In this document: one piece after another, positions 27,872 to 35,573 of the stretch | Layout of the letters: each line of letters opens with the position of its first letter | Numbering within the stretch: the first letter of the stretch is position 1 | DNA from: Yersinia rochesterensis | Lineage (GTDB): Bacteria; Pseudomonadota; Gammaproteobacteria; Enterobacterales; Enterobacteriaceae | Assembly (NCBI RefSeq): GCF_003600645.1 | Contig: NZ_CP032482.1 | Coordinates: forward strand, 3,906,001-3,970,000 | DNA length: 64,000 nt | Direction: 5' to 3' | The notes under the pieces: model-generated | Database searches by the model: none | Told to the model about the DNA's origin: nothing | Seen by the model: the letters and a program-made list of their open reading frames with translations, nothing else | Made by a program: the position numbers and the translations under genes

Positions 27872-28771
27872 TTAGTTCCCAGACCATTTCTTCGGGTCAA
27901 ACACCTTGCTCAATAACCGCTCAATACCATCAATTTCTAGTGGCGGCTTACCCGTATCGGGCCAAAAACTAATAGCAGAAATATCTATTTGTTTAGCCCA
28001 ATCAACATAAGTTTTACATTTCTCAGGGTATTCTTTTTGTATGTACATAGCAGCCATAAGTATTTGTTCTCTTTTGGCGGCAAAGCGCTCTACATTTCCA
28101 TGATTTGGCTTATCGTTACATTTATCTTGCGCTAAAACACTATGCGTTTTTCCACTGATTAAGCGTTCCAATTCAACGTTAGTAATATATAAATTATTTA
28201 TTGACACAGGATAGTTAAGACCTGAAATACCAGTAGGTGTATATTTTATTCCATCCCCACCGGATCTAGAGGTAATATCATATACTGAGAAATCATTTGC
28301 TCTTGGTAGCTTCAGTGTTTTTTCATAAAAAATACCACCGTCGATTAAGGCTTTCTCAGAAAAAGAAAACAATTCACTAGATACAGCAAACATCCCTTTT
28401 ATTTCAACAGGGATATGAATTAAATCCTTTGGCTCTCCGATATATATTATTTGCTCTTCAAAAACAGTAATATCTGTTTCGTAAGCAACCTCAAGATACG
28501 ACAACTCTGGATGCCCCGTATAATCAGTCTCGGTTAATGCTTTCCTGGCTTTTTCATAGTCATAGCGCGAAAATATTCTAATATCATCGGTGGCAATGGA
28601 GTCAGGATCAAAATATCTTTGCCAATTTATTTTTACGCATAGCTCAACCTCACCGATAGCTGCAAAATGAATCAAGTCCTCAACATCACAAGCGATGCCA
28701 ATTTCTCTTTCCACTCTATTTAGCGGGAAATACTTCTTCTCAGGAAGGCTGATAACTTTTTTCGTTGACAT
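27872..28771 (-). CDS. Unrecognised cargo protein between integrase and AlpA, 299 residues
   Basis: Start MSTKKVISLPEKKYFPLNRV at 28771 with AAGG nine bases upstream; a GTG three codons earlier is possible. The N-terminal region (REIGIACDVEDLIHFAAIGE) resembles a small helical reader domain; the centre is beta-rich (ITVFEEQIIYIGEPKD, DIPVEIKGMF-like); the C-terminal third is helical (AAKREQILMAAMYIQKEYPE). It is AT-rich compared with the packaging genes, a sign of a different origin. I do not recognise a family. In satellites this slot often carries accessory or anti-phage genes; that is positional inference only. Confidence 0.7.
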   Translation of the reverse strand: MSTKKVISLPEKKYFPLNRVEREIGIACDVEDLIHFAAIGEVELCVKINWQRYFDPDSIATDDIRIFSRYDYEKARKALTETDYTGHPELSYLEVAYETDITVFEEQIIYIGEPKDLIHIPVEIKGMFAVSSELFSFSEKALIDGGIFYEKTLKLPRANDFSVYDITSRSGGDGIKYTPTGISGLNYPVSINNLYITNVELERLISGKTHSVLAQDKCNDKPNHGNVERFAAKREQILMAAMYIQKEYPEKCKTYVDWAKQIDISAISFWPDTGKPPLEIDGIERLLSKVFDPKKWSGN

Positions 28772-28869
28772 TCTCGTCACCCTTAACGCCCCTATATTAA
28801 AGTTTAGCGAGACAGGCGGGTAGGGTTTCCCGCTTTTCGGTTGGCCGACCTAGCCCCGCTATTTACAGT

Positions 28870-30099
28870 TTACGCCGTTTTGTTTGGTGATAGCAAAACC
28901 ACGTTTTCATGATTACCGGCCATCACATCCAGCCGTTCTATCCACTTGTTCAGTGCGTCCAGCTTCTCAGGCAAATACTGACTGCGGTTGTACACTGCCA
29001 TAACGCCGGGCAGAGCGTGACCAAGTAGTAGCTCCACGATATGCGGAGGTATACCCATATCATTCATACCTGTTGATAGCGTTCTGCGTAAATCGTGGAG
29101 TGTCCATAATTCACTATGCCCCAATCTTTTCCAAATACCACGCCCAGTTTGGCTAACAGCGGATGAATCTTTTTCTTCACCTAATAAATAACCGCTCTTT
29201 TTATTCTGCTCTTTAAGGCTTTCTAGCCATCCATATATTGCATCTGGTATTGGTCTTATTATTTTATCTCCCGTCTTACTGTGTTCTTTCGGGACAATCC
29301 ATAATTTGGAATCAAAATCCCATTCATTCCAAGTAGAAAGACGAACTTCATGAGTACGAGCACCAAATACCACCAGCAATCGAACTAAATTTCGATAATA
29401 TGGCAACATGTTATTTTCTTCGGTAGCAAGCCATACATCACGTAATTCTTTATCAGAAAGCACTCTTGAGCGTTTACTCTGCCTTTTCCCGACATCAGGT
29501 ATAGATAACCAATCAAGGGCGTCACAGATTGCGTAGCGCCTCACTCGGCAATATTTCAATGCTTGTTTACACATCTGCAATACATAACCGGCTGCAACTG
29601 GTGAGTTTTTTTTCATGCGGTCAAAGCATTGCAACCAATATCTAGTTTCACAATCTGACAGCGCCATATGGCCTATGTAGGGGTAAATATGCTTATTAAG
29701 CTGGGCTTTATGTCTCTCCACATTCGCCCTATGTTCTGTAGCATATTCAATAACCCAATAATCCAGAGCCTCTTTTACCGTTACCGGCTTTAAAGACTCA
29801 GTAAGAGTAAGGTTTAACTGATGCTTAGGATCTTTCCCTGATGCCAGCCAAGAACGACATTTATCCCGTAATTCTCTGGCTTGTTTCAAAGTCACATCAG
29901 GATATCGACCAAGGGTAACCCTATGCAATTTAGCGCCACCGCCAGTGATTCGATAAGTGTATGTCCAGCTAATCCCACCAGTAGTGGAAACCCGGATGCT
30001 CAATCCTGCCCCATCAGCAAAAAACTCATATTTCGCCCTGGTAGTTCCAAGCAGATTTTTAAGTTTTTTATCTGTTAGCTTGTTCAGTTCACCGGCCAT
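28870..30099 (-). CDS. int: P4-type tyrosine integrase
   Basis: 409 residues from MAGELNKLTDKKLKNLLGTT at 30099; an open upstream extension to 30195 is rejected as non-homologous. The N-terminal arm-binding domain is of the DUF4102 type (YRITGGGAKLHRVTLGRYPD), then a core-binding domain (about 110-200) and the catalytic domain with ARTHEVR (Arg), HDLRRTLST (His-x-x-Arg) and LLGHALPGVMAVYNR (His and nucleophile Tyr). It lies next to attR and is transcribed into the element. Apparently functional. Confidence 0.93.
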   Translation of the reverse strand: MAGELNKLTDKKLKNLLGTTRAKYEFFADGAGLSIRVSTTGGISWTYTYRITGGGAKLHRVTLGRYPDVTLKQARELRDKCRSWLASGKDPKHQLNLTLTESLKPVTVKEALDYWVIEYATEHRANVERHKAQLNKHIYPYIGHMALSDCETRYWLQCFDRMKKNSPVAAGYVLQMCKQALKYCRVRRYAICDALDWLSIPDVGKRQSKRSRVLSDKELRDVWLATEENNMLPYYRNLVRLLVVFGARTHEVRLSTWNEWDFDSKLWIVPKEHSKTGDKIIRPIPDAIYGWLESLKEQNKKSGYLLGEEKDSSAVSQTGRGIWKRLGHSELWTLHDLRRTLSTGMNDMGIPPHIVELLLGHALPGVMAVYNRSQYLPEKLDALNKWIERLDVMAGNHENVVLLSPNKTA

Positions 30100-30264
30100 G
30101 ACAACCCCATTTCTGTTATACAAATTGTTATACACTATTTGTCGCAAGAACCCAAAAGCAGTGAATAACATAAAAACAGAAAGCAACGTAACCAATTGAA
30201 CTTAAATATAAAAAATGCATTAACACGAATGAATAAAAAAGCACAAAAACCATATATGCCATTC

Positions 30265-30313
30265 TACGGCATGAACTGATACTAGTCAGTTAAGTTGTTG
30301 TTTAAAAAGGCGT
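30265..30313. repeat. attR, right attachment repeat of the element
   Basis: 49-bp copy of attL (one mismatch). It reproduces the last five codons and stop of fis and the left arm of the ancestral fis terminator. Confidence 0.9.
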
Positions 30314-30340
30314 ACTCCACACGGAGCGCGCCTTTTTTGT
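30304..30340. terminator. Ancestral fis terminator left beyond attR
   Basis: AAAAGGCG-TA-CTCC-ACAC-GGAG-CG-CGCCTTTT, T-rich on the right and A-rich on the left, so bidirectional. It now serves the leftward diguanylate cyclase gene (stop at 30351). Confidence 0.75.
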
Positions 30341-30350
30341 TAGGTGATTT

Positions 30351-31910
30351 CTAGGCAACTTCCACTCGATTACGGCCTTTCTGTTTCGCTCGGTATAAAG
30401 CTTCATCCGCCCGCTTCAGCGCATCCTCCGGCACCCCGACCCCATTCCAAAACGCCACACCCAATGAAATCGTGATAGGTCGGATACCCGGCATCGCCAT
30501 CATTTCTACATTGTGCCGCAGCCGGTTAGCAACCTGTATGGCAACATCCGGCACCGTGCTCGGCAGCAACATCAGAAACTCTTCACCGCCACTGCGGCAC
30601 AGAATATCGCTGTCACGGGAGCTATCACGAATTTGTATTGCCAATTGCTTGATAACCTCATCACCGACATCATGACCATAAGAGTCATTAATTGATTTAA
30701 AGTGGTCAATATCCAGAGCAATGACAGAAAAATGCTGCCCGAGCTGGGCGATAGGTTCGAGCGTCATCGCCAGCCCGCGCCGGTTATACAGACCAGTCAT
30801 GGGGTCGGTATGCGCTTCGAACCTCAATTTGCCGATTTTCTTTTGCAATAGACTGATACCTATCAACAAGGCCCGTTTAAGCTGCGTCGCCTCGAAATAC
30901 CATGAGGGAATTTCTTTGATGCTACTGGCAATATCCGGTTTATCCATATCATTGGCGCTGCCTGCCAGTAACCACAGCGGGCGAGCAATTAACCGCGATA
31001 ATAACCAAACGCCCAACAATGTGAGTAACGCCAGCGGCGCAATATGCCCCAGCCCTTTCAGCATCAACCCTTCCAACGGCTTCAAAGTAGAGGATTCTGG
31101 CCGCAGGGTAATAATTTCCCAACCTGACGGATCCACAACGGCATAGCCCGCCAGCATCGATTCGCCATTGGTGCTGGTCACCATCAAGCTACCATTGTCA
31201 TTTTTTTTGGCTGCCTCTGTAATCGGCTTTGGCTCTAGTATCTCCCCGATACGATTAACATCTCGGTGATAAAGAATGCGCCGCTCGCCGTCGAGCACCA
31301 CAATGTAAGAACCATCGCGATAGTAATGTTCACCCAGTAACTCATTTAAAATACTTTGCTTACGCAGATAAATAGTCCCGCCTATGTATCCGCGATAGTG
31401 TCCATCCGGCGTGATAATGGGTGTCGATATATTGATAACCAGATTGTTAGCTGCTGACACATATGGCTTGCTGATAATGGGGCGGCGGAGCTTGAGTGCC
31501 TCTGCCGACCCAGGTGATGTCAGAGTGTGGCCCAATAGTTGGAGGCTGTCTGGCGATGTGGCGCGGATAATACCCTGAGCATCGGTTATCACTACCGAGT
31601 TAAAACTATCCGTCTGATATTTGAGTCGTGCGGTTTCCGCTTTCAGAACGCCCTGATCGTCAAAATGCTTTGCGGCGATCATGCTGCTGTAGTGAAGCTG
31701 CTTTTGCGCACTCCGCAAAAAAATCTCCGTACTGGACGCCAGCTTAGCGGCATAAACACGGTTAGCTTCCAGTGTATTATCGATCAATAGCTGCCGTTGA
31801 ACCCGATAACTGGCATAGAAACTGTTTGCCAGCGTCACAAAGGCGCTCATGACAGCCAGAATAAGAATTAAACGACCTAAGTCGAGACGGAAAATCTTGG
31901 TTGAAATCAT
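30351..31910 (-). CDS. Membrane diguanylate cyclase (dCache-GGDEF)
   Basis: About 519 residues from MISTKIFRLDLGRLILILAV; a TTG four codons earlier (31922) has the better-spaced AGGA. First membrane segment about 9-30, extracytoplasmic sensory domain (about 35-285, dCache-like with NIST and GYIGGTIYL motifs), second membrane segment about 290-310, then GGDEF. The active-site motif is SGGEEF, with an inhibitory RDSD site five residues before it, so it should make c-di-GMP with product feedback. It resembles DgcJ (YeaJ) of E. coli in layout. Ligand unknown. Originally convergent with fis. Confidence 0.88.
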   Translation of the reverse strand: MISTKIFRLDLGRLILILAVMSAFVTLANSFYASYRVQRQLLIDNTLEANRVYAAKLASSTEIFLRSAQKQLHYSSMIAAKHFDDQGVLKAETARLKYQTDSFNSVVITDAQGIIRATSPDSLQLLGHTLTSPGSAEALKLRRPIISKPYVSAANNLVINISTPIITPDGHYRGYIGGTIYLRKQSILNELLGEHYYRDGSYIVVLDGERRILYHRDVNRIGEILEPKPITEAAKKNDNGSLMVTSTNGESMLAGYAVVDPSGWEIITLRPESSTLKPLEGLMLKGLGHIAPLALLTLLGVWLLSRLIARPLWLLAGSANDMDKPDIASSIKEIPSWYFEATQLKRALLIGISLLQKKIGKLRFEAHTDPMTGLYNRRGLAMTLEPIAQLGQHFSVIALDIDHFKSINDSYGHDVGDEVIKQLAIQIRDSSRDSDILCRSGGEEFLMLLPSTVPDVAIQVANRLRHNVEMMAMPGIRPITISLGVAFWNGVGVPEDALKRADEALYRAKQKGRNRVEVA

Positions 31911-32128
31911 CGAGCGTAACAAGACAACATTCCTGAAGATATAAATGGGTCGTATTTAGCCATGACGGTAACATGAAAAGTCAGCAGGAACTCGTCTATA
32001 TCTATATCTGCTCATTATTTATCTCCTCAAATGAATCATTATCACGCTATAGTCATTGTTAACAGTTATCTATAGTTTGGGTGATAGCTAGCTGACATCG
32101 GACTTGTACTGATAATTAGGGGTTAATT

Positions 32129-32599
32129 ATGAATAAAATGATCATTGCCGTAGCACTCGCAGCTACTGTATTAAGTGGATGCGCCAACAACAGAACAGCG
32201 TCGGGTGATACCTTTACCGCCGCTCAAGCACGGCAGGTACAAACCGTCACCTATGGCACCGTGGTTTCCGCACGTCCGGTCACTATTCAAGGTGGTAGTG
32301 AAAATAATGTAGCTGGCGCTATCGGCGGGGCTGTAGTCGGTGGCTTCTTGGGCAATACTATCGGCGGGGGCCGTGGTAATAGCTTGGCAACCGCAGGTGG
32401 TGCCGTTGCCGGTGGTGTAGCGGGTCAGGGCATACAAAGCGCCATGAACCGCAGTGAAGGTGTACAACTGGAAATTCGTCGTGATGATGGCAGCAGCATT
32501 GTTGTCGTGCAGGCGCAAGGGCCAACCCGTTTCAGCGCAGGTCAACGCGTCATTATTGCTAGCGATCGCAGCGGTACTGTGACAGTTTCTCCTCGTTAA
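32129..32599 (+). CDS. slyB: Outer-membrane lipoprotein SlyB (PCP family)
   Basis: 156 residues. Lipoprotein signal with lipobox LSGC (Cys18), then QVQTVTYGTVVSARPVTIQG and a glycine-zipper pair (AIGGAVVGGFLGNTIGGG, ATAGGAVAGGVAGQGIQSAM), then a C-terminal beta domain ending TVSPR. Very similar to E. coli SlyB, a PhoP-regulated envelope-stress lipoprotein, and to the Y. enterocolitica PCP-like lipoprotein. Monocistronic with a strong terminator (32604). Confidence 0.94.
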   Translation: MNKMIIAVALAATVLSGCANNRTASGDTFTAAQARQVQTVTYGTVVSARPVTIQGGSENNVAGAIGGAVVGGFLGNTIGGGRGNSLATAGGAVAGGVAGQGIQSAMNRSEGVQLEIRRDDGSSIVVVQAQGPTRFSAGQRVIIASDRSGTVTVSPR

Positions 32600-32603
32600 A
32601 CTC

Positions 32604-32632
32604 AAATGCCGGGGGATTCACCCCGGCATTTA
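32604..32632 (+). terminator. Terminator after slyB
   Basis: AAATGCCGGGG (32604-32614) / CCCCGGCATTT (32621-32631), five bases after the slyB stop. Perfect 11-bp stem, short T run. Confidence 0.75.
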
Positions 32633-32789
32633 GCGCTTGAATACAAAAAAAATGGACTATTTTTTTATTGCCCTAATTGACTGTTTCGTAACATTAAAAT
32701 GACCTCGATTTATACAATTTTAGCGTAAAAAACCATTGACATTGGTTATGACAGTCAAATATTAGGTTGCCACGGGGAATGTGTTGTGG

Positions 32790-32981
32790 TTAAATAGCGT
32801 CATCGGTTTGGAACACAGACCTTATGAAAGCAGTTTTAGTAAAGCAGTCCTCAGTTCAAGCGCTATCCATAGATATCCCTTCTCCGTGAGTCTCCTCCTA
32901 AGTGCCCAATAAGTTATCCTCTGAAAACAGACCACGTTCGCTACGTTATTGTGGCAAAAAATAATTGAAGGAAGTATCTCT
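32790..32981 (+). promoter_or_regulatory. Long cold-shock 5' UTR of the first cspA-type gene
   Basis: About 160-190 bases before the start codon, homologous in order and wording to the E. coli cspA thermosensor leader (GAAAGCAGTTTTAGTAAAGCAGT, then AAGTGCCC) and to the second copy here (33301-33458). It contains AGTAAA, the sequence described as the cold-shock cut box in Y. enterocolitica csp mRNA. The ribosome-binding site is TTGAAGGAAGTATCTCT. Confidence 0.75.
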
Positions 32982-33194
32982 ATGTCTAATAAAATGACTG
33001 GTTTAGTAAAATGGTTTGACGCTGGTAAAGGTTTTGGTTTCATCACTCCTGCTGATGGCAGCAAAGACGTGTTCGTTCACTTCTCTGCTATCCAGAGCAA
33101 TGATTTCAAAACCTTAGATGAAGGCCAAAAAGTGGAGTTCTCTATCGAGAGCGGCGCTAAAGGCCCATCAGCGGTAAACGTAGTCGCTCTGTAA
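32982..33194 (+). CDS. cspA: CspA-type cold-shock protein (first of tandem pair)
   Basis: 70-residue RNA chaperone with one cold-shock OB fold; RNP1 KGFGFITP and RNP2 VFVHFSAI are intact. It differs from the second copy mainly at [10 protein letters not shown] ([10 protein letters not shown] there), so it lacks the usual asparagine after WF, plus a few conservative changes (S57/N, V68/I). Start chosen at [12 protein letters not shown]. Corresponds to the tandem cspA1/cspA2 arrangement known in Y. enterocolitica, which can be read as one bicistronic message. Confidence 0.92.
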   Translation: MSNKMTGLVKWFDAGKGFGFITPADGSKDVFVHFSAIQSNDFKTLDEGQKVEFSIESGAKGPSAVNVVAL

Positions 33195-33207
33195 TTCAGT
33201 GTGATTA

Positions 33208-33264
33208 GGGGAGTTGGCTACCGACAGCGATGACGGCCAGACCCGAGCAGTGTAGCCGCTCCCC
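33208..33264 (+). promoter_or_regulatory. Conserved 3' hairpin after the first cspA-type gene
   Basis: Stem GGGGAG..GGCTAC / GTAGCC..CTCCCC enclosing a conserved loop CGACAGCGATGACGG..GAGCAGT. The second gene has the same loop on a different stem (33732-33781). An inner CGG/CCG pair also covaries with AGG/CCT there. AGTAAA follows at 33266. Confidence 0.65.
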
Positions 33265-33300
33265 AAGTAAATGAACAAGCAGTACCCGGTTGACAGTAAC

Positions 33301-33458
33301 ATTTATGCAAGCAGTTTTAGTAAAGCAGTTCCCCGTATTAGCGTTATCAGACAGATACCTCTTCTCCGCGAAATTCCTTCTAAGTGCCCCATAAGTTGTG
33401 CCCAAGCCTATTCGCTCGCCTATGGCGGCAATCAAAAATAATTGAAGGAAGTATCTCT
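33301..33458 (+). promoter_or_regulatory. Long 5' UTR of the second cspA-type gene
   Basis: A duplicated leader: CAAGCAGTTTTAGTAAAGCAGT, CTTCTCCG and CTAAGTGCCCCATAAGTTG match the first leader, and the last 25 bases before the start are nearly identical. Confidence 0.7.
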
Positions 33459-33671
33459 ATGTCTAATAAAATGACTGGTTTAGTAAAATGGTTTAACGCT
33501 GACAAAGGTTTTGGTTTCATCACTCCTGCTGATGGCAGCAAAGATGTGTTCGTTCACTTCTCTGCTATCCAGAGCAATGATTTCAAAACCTTAGATGAAG
33601 GCCAAAAAGTTGAATTCTCTATTGAGAATGGCGCTAAAGGCCCATCAGCGGTAAACGTTATTGCTCTGTAA
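33459..33671 (+). CDS. cspA: CspA-type cold-shock protein (second of tandem pair)
   Basis: 70 residues, [20 protein letters not shown] then [21 protein letters not shown]1, RNP2 and the aromatic patch are complete, closer to canonical CspA than the first copy. The coding sequence, leader and 3' hairpin were all duplicated as a unit of about 480 bp. Its own terminator 117 bp downstream is split by an insertion sequence. Confidence 0.92.
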   Translation: MSNKMTGLVKWFNADKGFGFITPADGSKDVFVHFSAIQSNDFKTLDEGQKVEFSIENGAKGPSAVNVIAL

Positions 33672-33731
33672 GAGTCAATAATAAATACCTAGGTCTTCGA
33701 CGCTATAGCTTCAAGACCTCAGGTATATCGG

Positions 33732-33781
33732 AATGATTTACGATAGCGATGAAGGTGATAGTCCTGAGCAGTTAAATCATT
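33732..33781 (+). promoter_or_regulatory. Conserved 3' hairpin after the second cspA-type gene
   Basis: Stem AATGATTTA / TAAATCATT around the loop CGATAGCGATGAAGG..CCTGAGCAGT, equivalent to 33208-33264. A further hairpin lies just upstream (ATACCTAGGTCTT / AAGACCTCAGGTAT). Confidence 0.65.
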
Positions 33782-33787
33782 TTGAAT

Positions 33788-33808
33788 AAAAAAACCCGCC
33801 TTTGTGCG
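33788..33808 (+). terminator. Left half of the second cspA terminator, disrupted by the IS
   Basis: AAAAAAACCCGCCTTTGTGCG; the partner GCGGGTTTTTT is now at 35119-35129 beyond the insertion. Rejoined without the IS and one target copy it makes AAAAAACCCGC-CTTTGT-GCGGGTTTTTT, a perfect terminator. Confidence 0.8.
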
Positions 33809-35109
33809 CTGGTGAATCCCCAGAAAAAAGGACAGGCATAGAGAAAATATGATCTACTGATTGTGCAACCAATTCAGCGAGATCAACTCTATGCCTGCCC
33901 GTAAAGTATGCCAGAACTTTTTCCGGGGCGCTTTAGCCCCGTTTCATCAATATCGTCAAAATGCCCTGATTGATGCAACCGTTGCATTGACGCGTGGCGC
34001 TTCTCTGACCCTGACCAGTATCGGACGCCATCTGCCGGGAACCGCTCAGGTAAAACACAAGATAAAACGGGTTGACCGGCTGTTAGGTAATACGGCTCTT
34101 CACCATGACATCCCTCTGATATTTCGTAATATTACTTCGTTACTTACGCGCCGACTTCCCTGGTGTGTTATTGCTGTTGACTGGAGTGGTTATCCCTCAC
34201 AGGCATTCCACGTCTTACGCGCCAGCCTGATTTGTGATGGTCGTTCCATCCCGTTAATGAGCCAAATTGTTCCCTCGCATAACCAACAGAATGCATTGAT
34301 ACAAAAAGAGTTCCTGAATTCTATCGCCACCGCTATTGCGCCTGATAAAAAGGTACTCATCGTCACTGACGCCGGTTTTCAAAATGCCTGGTTTCACCAT
34401 ATTAAATCATTGGGTTGGGATTTTATCGGGCGAGTCAGAGGCAATATCCAGCTCCGGCTGGATAAAAAAGGTGAGCACTGGTTCAGGCGGCAGGAATTAT
34501 CGGCCAGTGGCCAACCTGAATATCTGGGGCCGGGGACACTCGCACGTGCAGAATATGCCCGCTGTGATGGTCACTTTTACCTGCATAAAAAGGAACCCAA
34601 AGGGCGGCAGAATAAACGTGCCCGTTGCCGGATATCTCGCTATTCGCAAGAGCGGGACGGACGCGCCGCAGCAAAAGAACCGTGGCTTATCTTTAGCAGT
34701 ACAGAGGAGTTTAAACCACGTGAAGTCATGAAGTTATACAGTCGCAGGATGCAGATAGAGCAGAATTTTCGCGATGAGAAAAGTGAACGTTTTGGCTTTG
34801 GGCTTCGCGCCAGTCACAGCCGCACAGCGGGGCGTATACTGGTGTTAAGTCTTCTGGCAACGTTAAGCACGGCAGTATTATGGTTACTTGGCTATCATGC
34901 TGAAAATAAAGGGTTACATCTGAGGTATCAGGCTAACAGCCTTAAGTCACGACGGGTTATATCTTATCTGACATTAGCGGAGAATATCTTGCGACACTCT
35001 CCGCTAATTTTAACGCGAACAGCACTGGATGCAGTTCTTAATCACCTCGCCAAAACCTACCGAAGTATGGTGTTGGTTTATTAGCGCTGAATTAGTGGGG
35101 ATCCCTCAG
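33809..35109 (+). mobile_element. IS4-family insertion sequence, IS10-related
   Basis: 1,301 bp. The terminal inverted repeats CTGGTGAATCCCCA (left) and CTGAGGGATCCCCA (right, complement) match at 11 of 14 positions and resemble IS10 ends (CTGAGAGATCCCC). It is flanked by 12-bp direct repeats CGCCTTTGTGCG (33797-33808 and 35110-35121). Intact target repeats and an intact transposase suggest recent insertion. Confidence 0.9.
33891..35084 (+). CDS. IS4/IS10-group transposase
   Basis: 397 residues from MPARKVCQNFFRGALAPF. The DDE triad is visible: first Asp in VIAVDWSGY, second in VLIVTDAGFQNAW, and Glu in the YREK-type motif YSRRMQIEQNFRDEKSERFG. Alignable by eye with IS10 transposase (HNIKRIDRLLGN corresponds to HKIKRVDRLLGN). 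It is intact and reads in the same direction as the csp genes, whose terminator it broke. Confidence 0.93.
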   Translation: MPARKVCQNFFRGALAPFHQYRQNALIDATVALTRGASLTLTSIGRHLPGTAQVKHKIKRVDRLLGNTALHHDIPLIFRNITSLLTRRLPWCVIAVDWSGYPSQAFHVLRASLICDGRSIPLMSQIVPSHNQQNALIQKEFLNSIATAIAPDKKVLIVTDAGFQNAWFHHIKSLGWDFIGRVRGNIQLRLDKKGEHWFRRQELSASGQPEYLGPGTLARAEYARCDGHFYLHKKEPKGRQNKRARCRISRYSQERDGRAAAKEPWLIFSSTEEFKPREVMKLYSRRMQIEQNFRDEKSERFGFGLRASHSRTAGRILVLSLLATLSTAVLWLLGYHAENKGLHLRYQANSLKSRRVISYLTLAENILRHSPLILTRTALDAVLNHLAKTYRSMVLVY

Positions 35110-35121
35110 CGCCTTTGTGCG

Positions 35122-35573
35122 GGTTTTTTGTTATAGAAAAATAAAGTTTTATTCTTAATAAAATAAAAATCTGCCCAAACAAAAATGAAATAGTTCATAA
35201 TAAAGTTTATACGTTATGCATTATTTCTTAACTGATGCATTTAATTTATACAAGCTATGTTTATCTCCCTAACCTGCCCTACTATCTTATCTATTAAGAC
35301 AAAATCACGTTATTTTAATAGATGAAAACTCGCCAATTATAATTAATAAAGTAAAGTAATCGACAAACTTTGTCTGAATTACTCAGATCAGAACAATATA
35401 TTTCTCTCGCCACGCCCCTCACTCCGTATAATACAAGAGTAACGTTAAAAAGAATGATGGAATTACTTTCTGTATACAGTTACCTCATGTAATTACAACA
35501 TTAATAATGTTAATTATTTCTATTCCTGCTGGCGAAGATTACTGCATATAAAATAACATCAGGGTAAATAATC
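35122..35573. other. AT-rich intergenic region upstream of the DASS transporter
   Basis: About 450 bp, strongly AT-rich, with the remaining half terminator at its left end (35119-35130). It should contain the transporter promoter; I see no clear gene, operator or repeat in it. Confidence 0.4.

Larger units (their letters stand above)
14241..30313. mobile_element. Integrated satellite: capsid-forming phage-inducible chromosomal island (cf-PICI)-like
   Basis: A 16-kb element between 49-bp direct repeats at the 3' end of fis. Order from the right: integrase, unknown gene, AlpA-like regulator, small early genes, P4-type primase-helicase, iterons, then capsid, protease, portal, head closure, connector, HNH nuclease, TerS and TerL, and finally gpI-like and OB-fold genes. 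No lysis, tail tube, tape-measure or baseplate genes and no CI-type repressor are seen. Head genes are complete and apparently intact and run capsid-to-terminase, opposite to normal phages. This is the architecture known for cf-PICIs, which build heads and borrow tails. A heavily deleted prophage is the alternative, but the intact replication and packaging modules argue against it. Confidence 0.85.

Noticed and set aside
32824..32889. Small upstream ORF (MKAVLVKQ..., 21 codons) in the first csp leader, with a similar one (MQAVLVKQ...) at 33305-33394
   Set aside because: The shared wording matches the E. coli cspA leader RNA at the same place, where it is explained by the conserved non-coding thermosensor. 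The frames diverge and end differently, so conservation is at RNA level.
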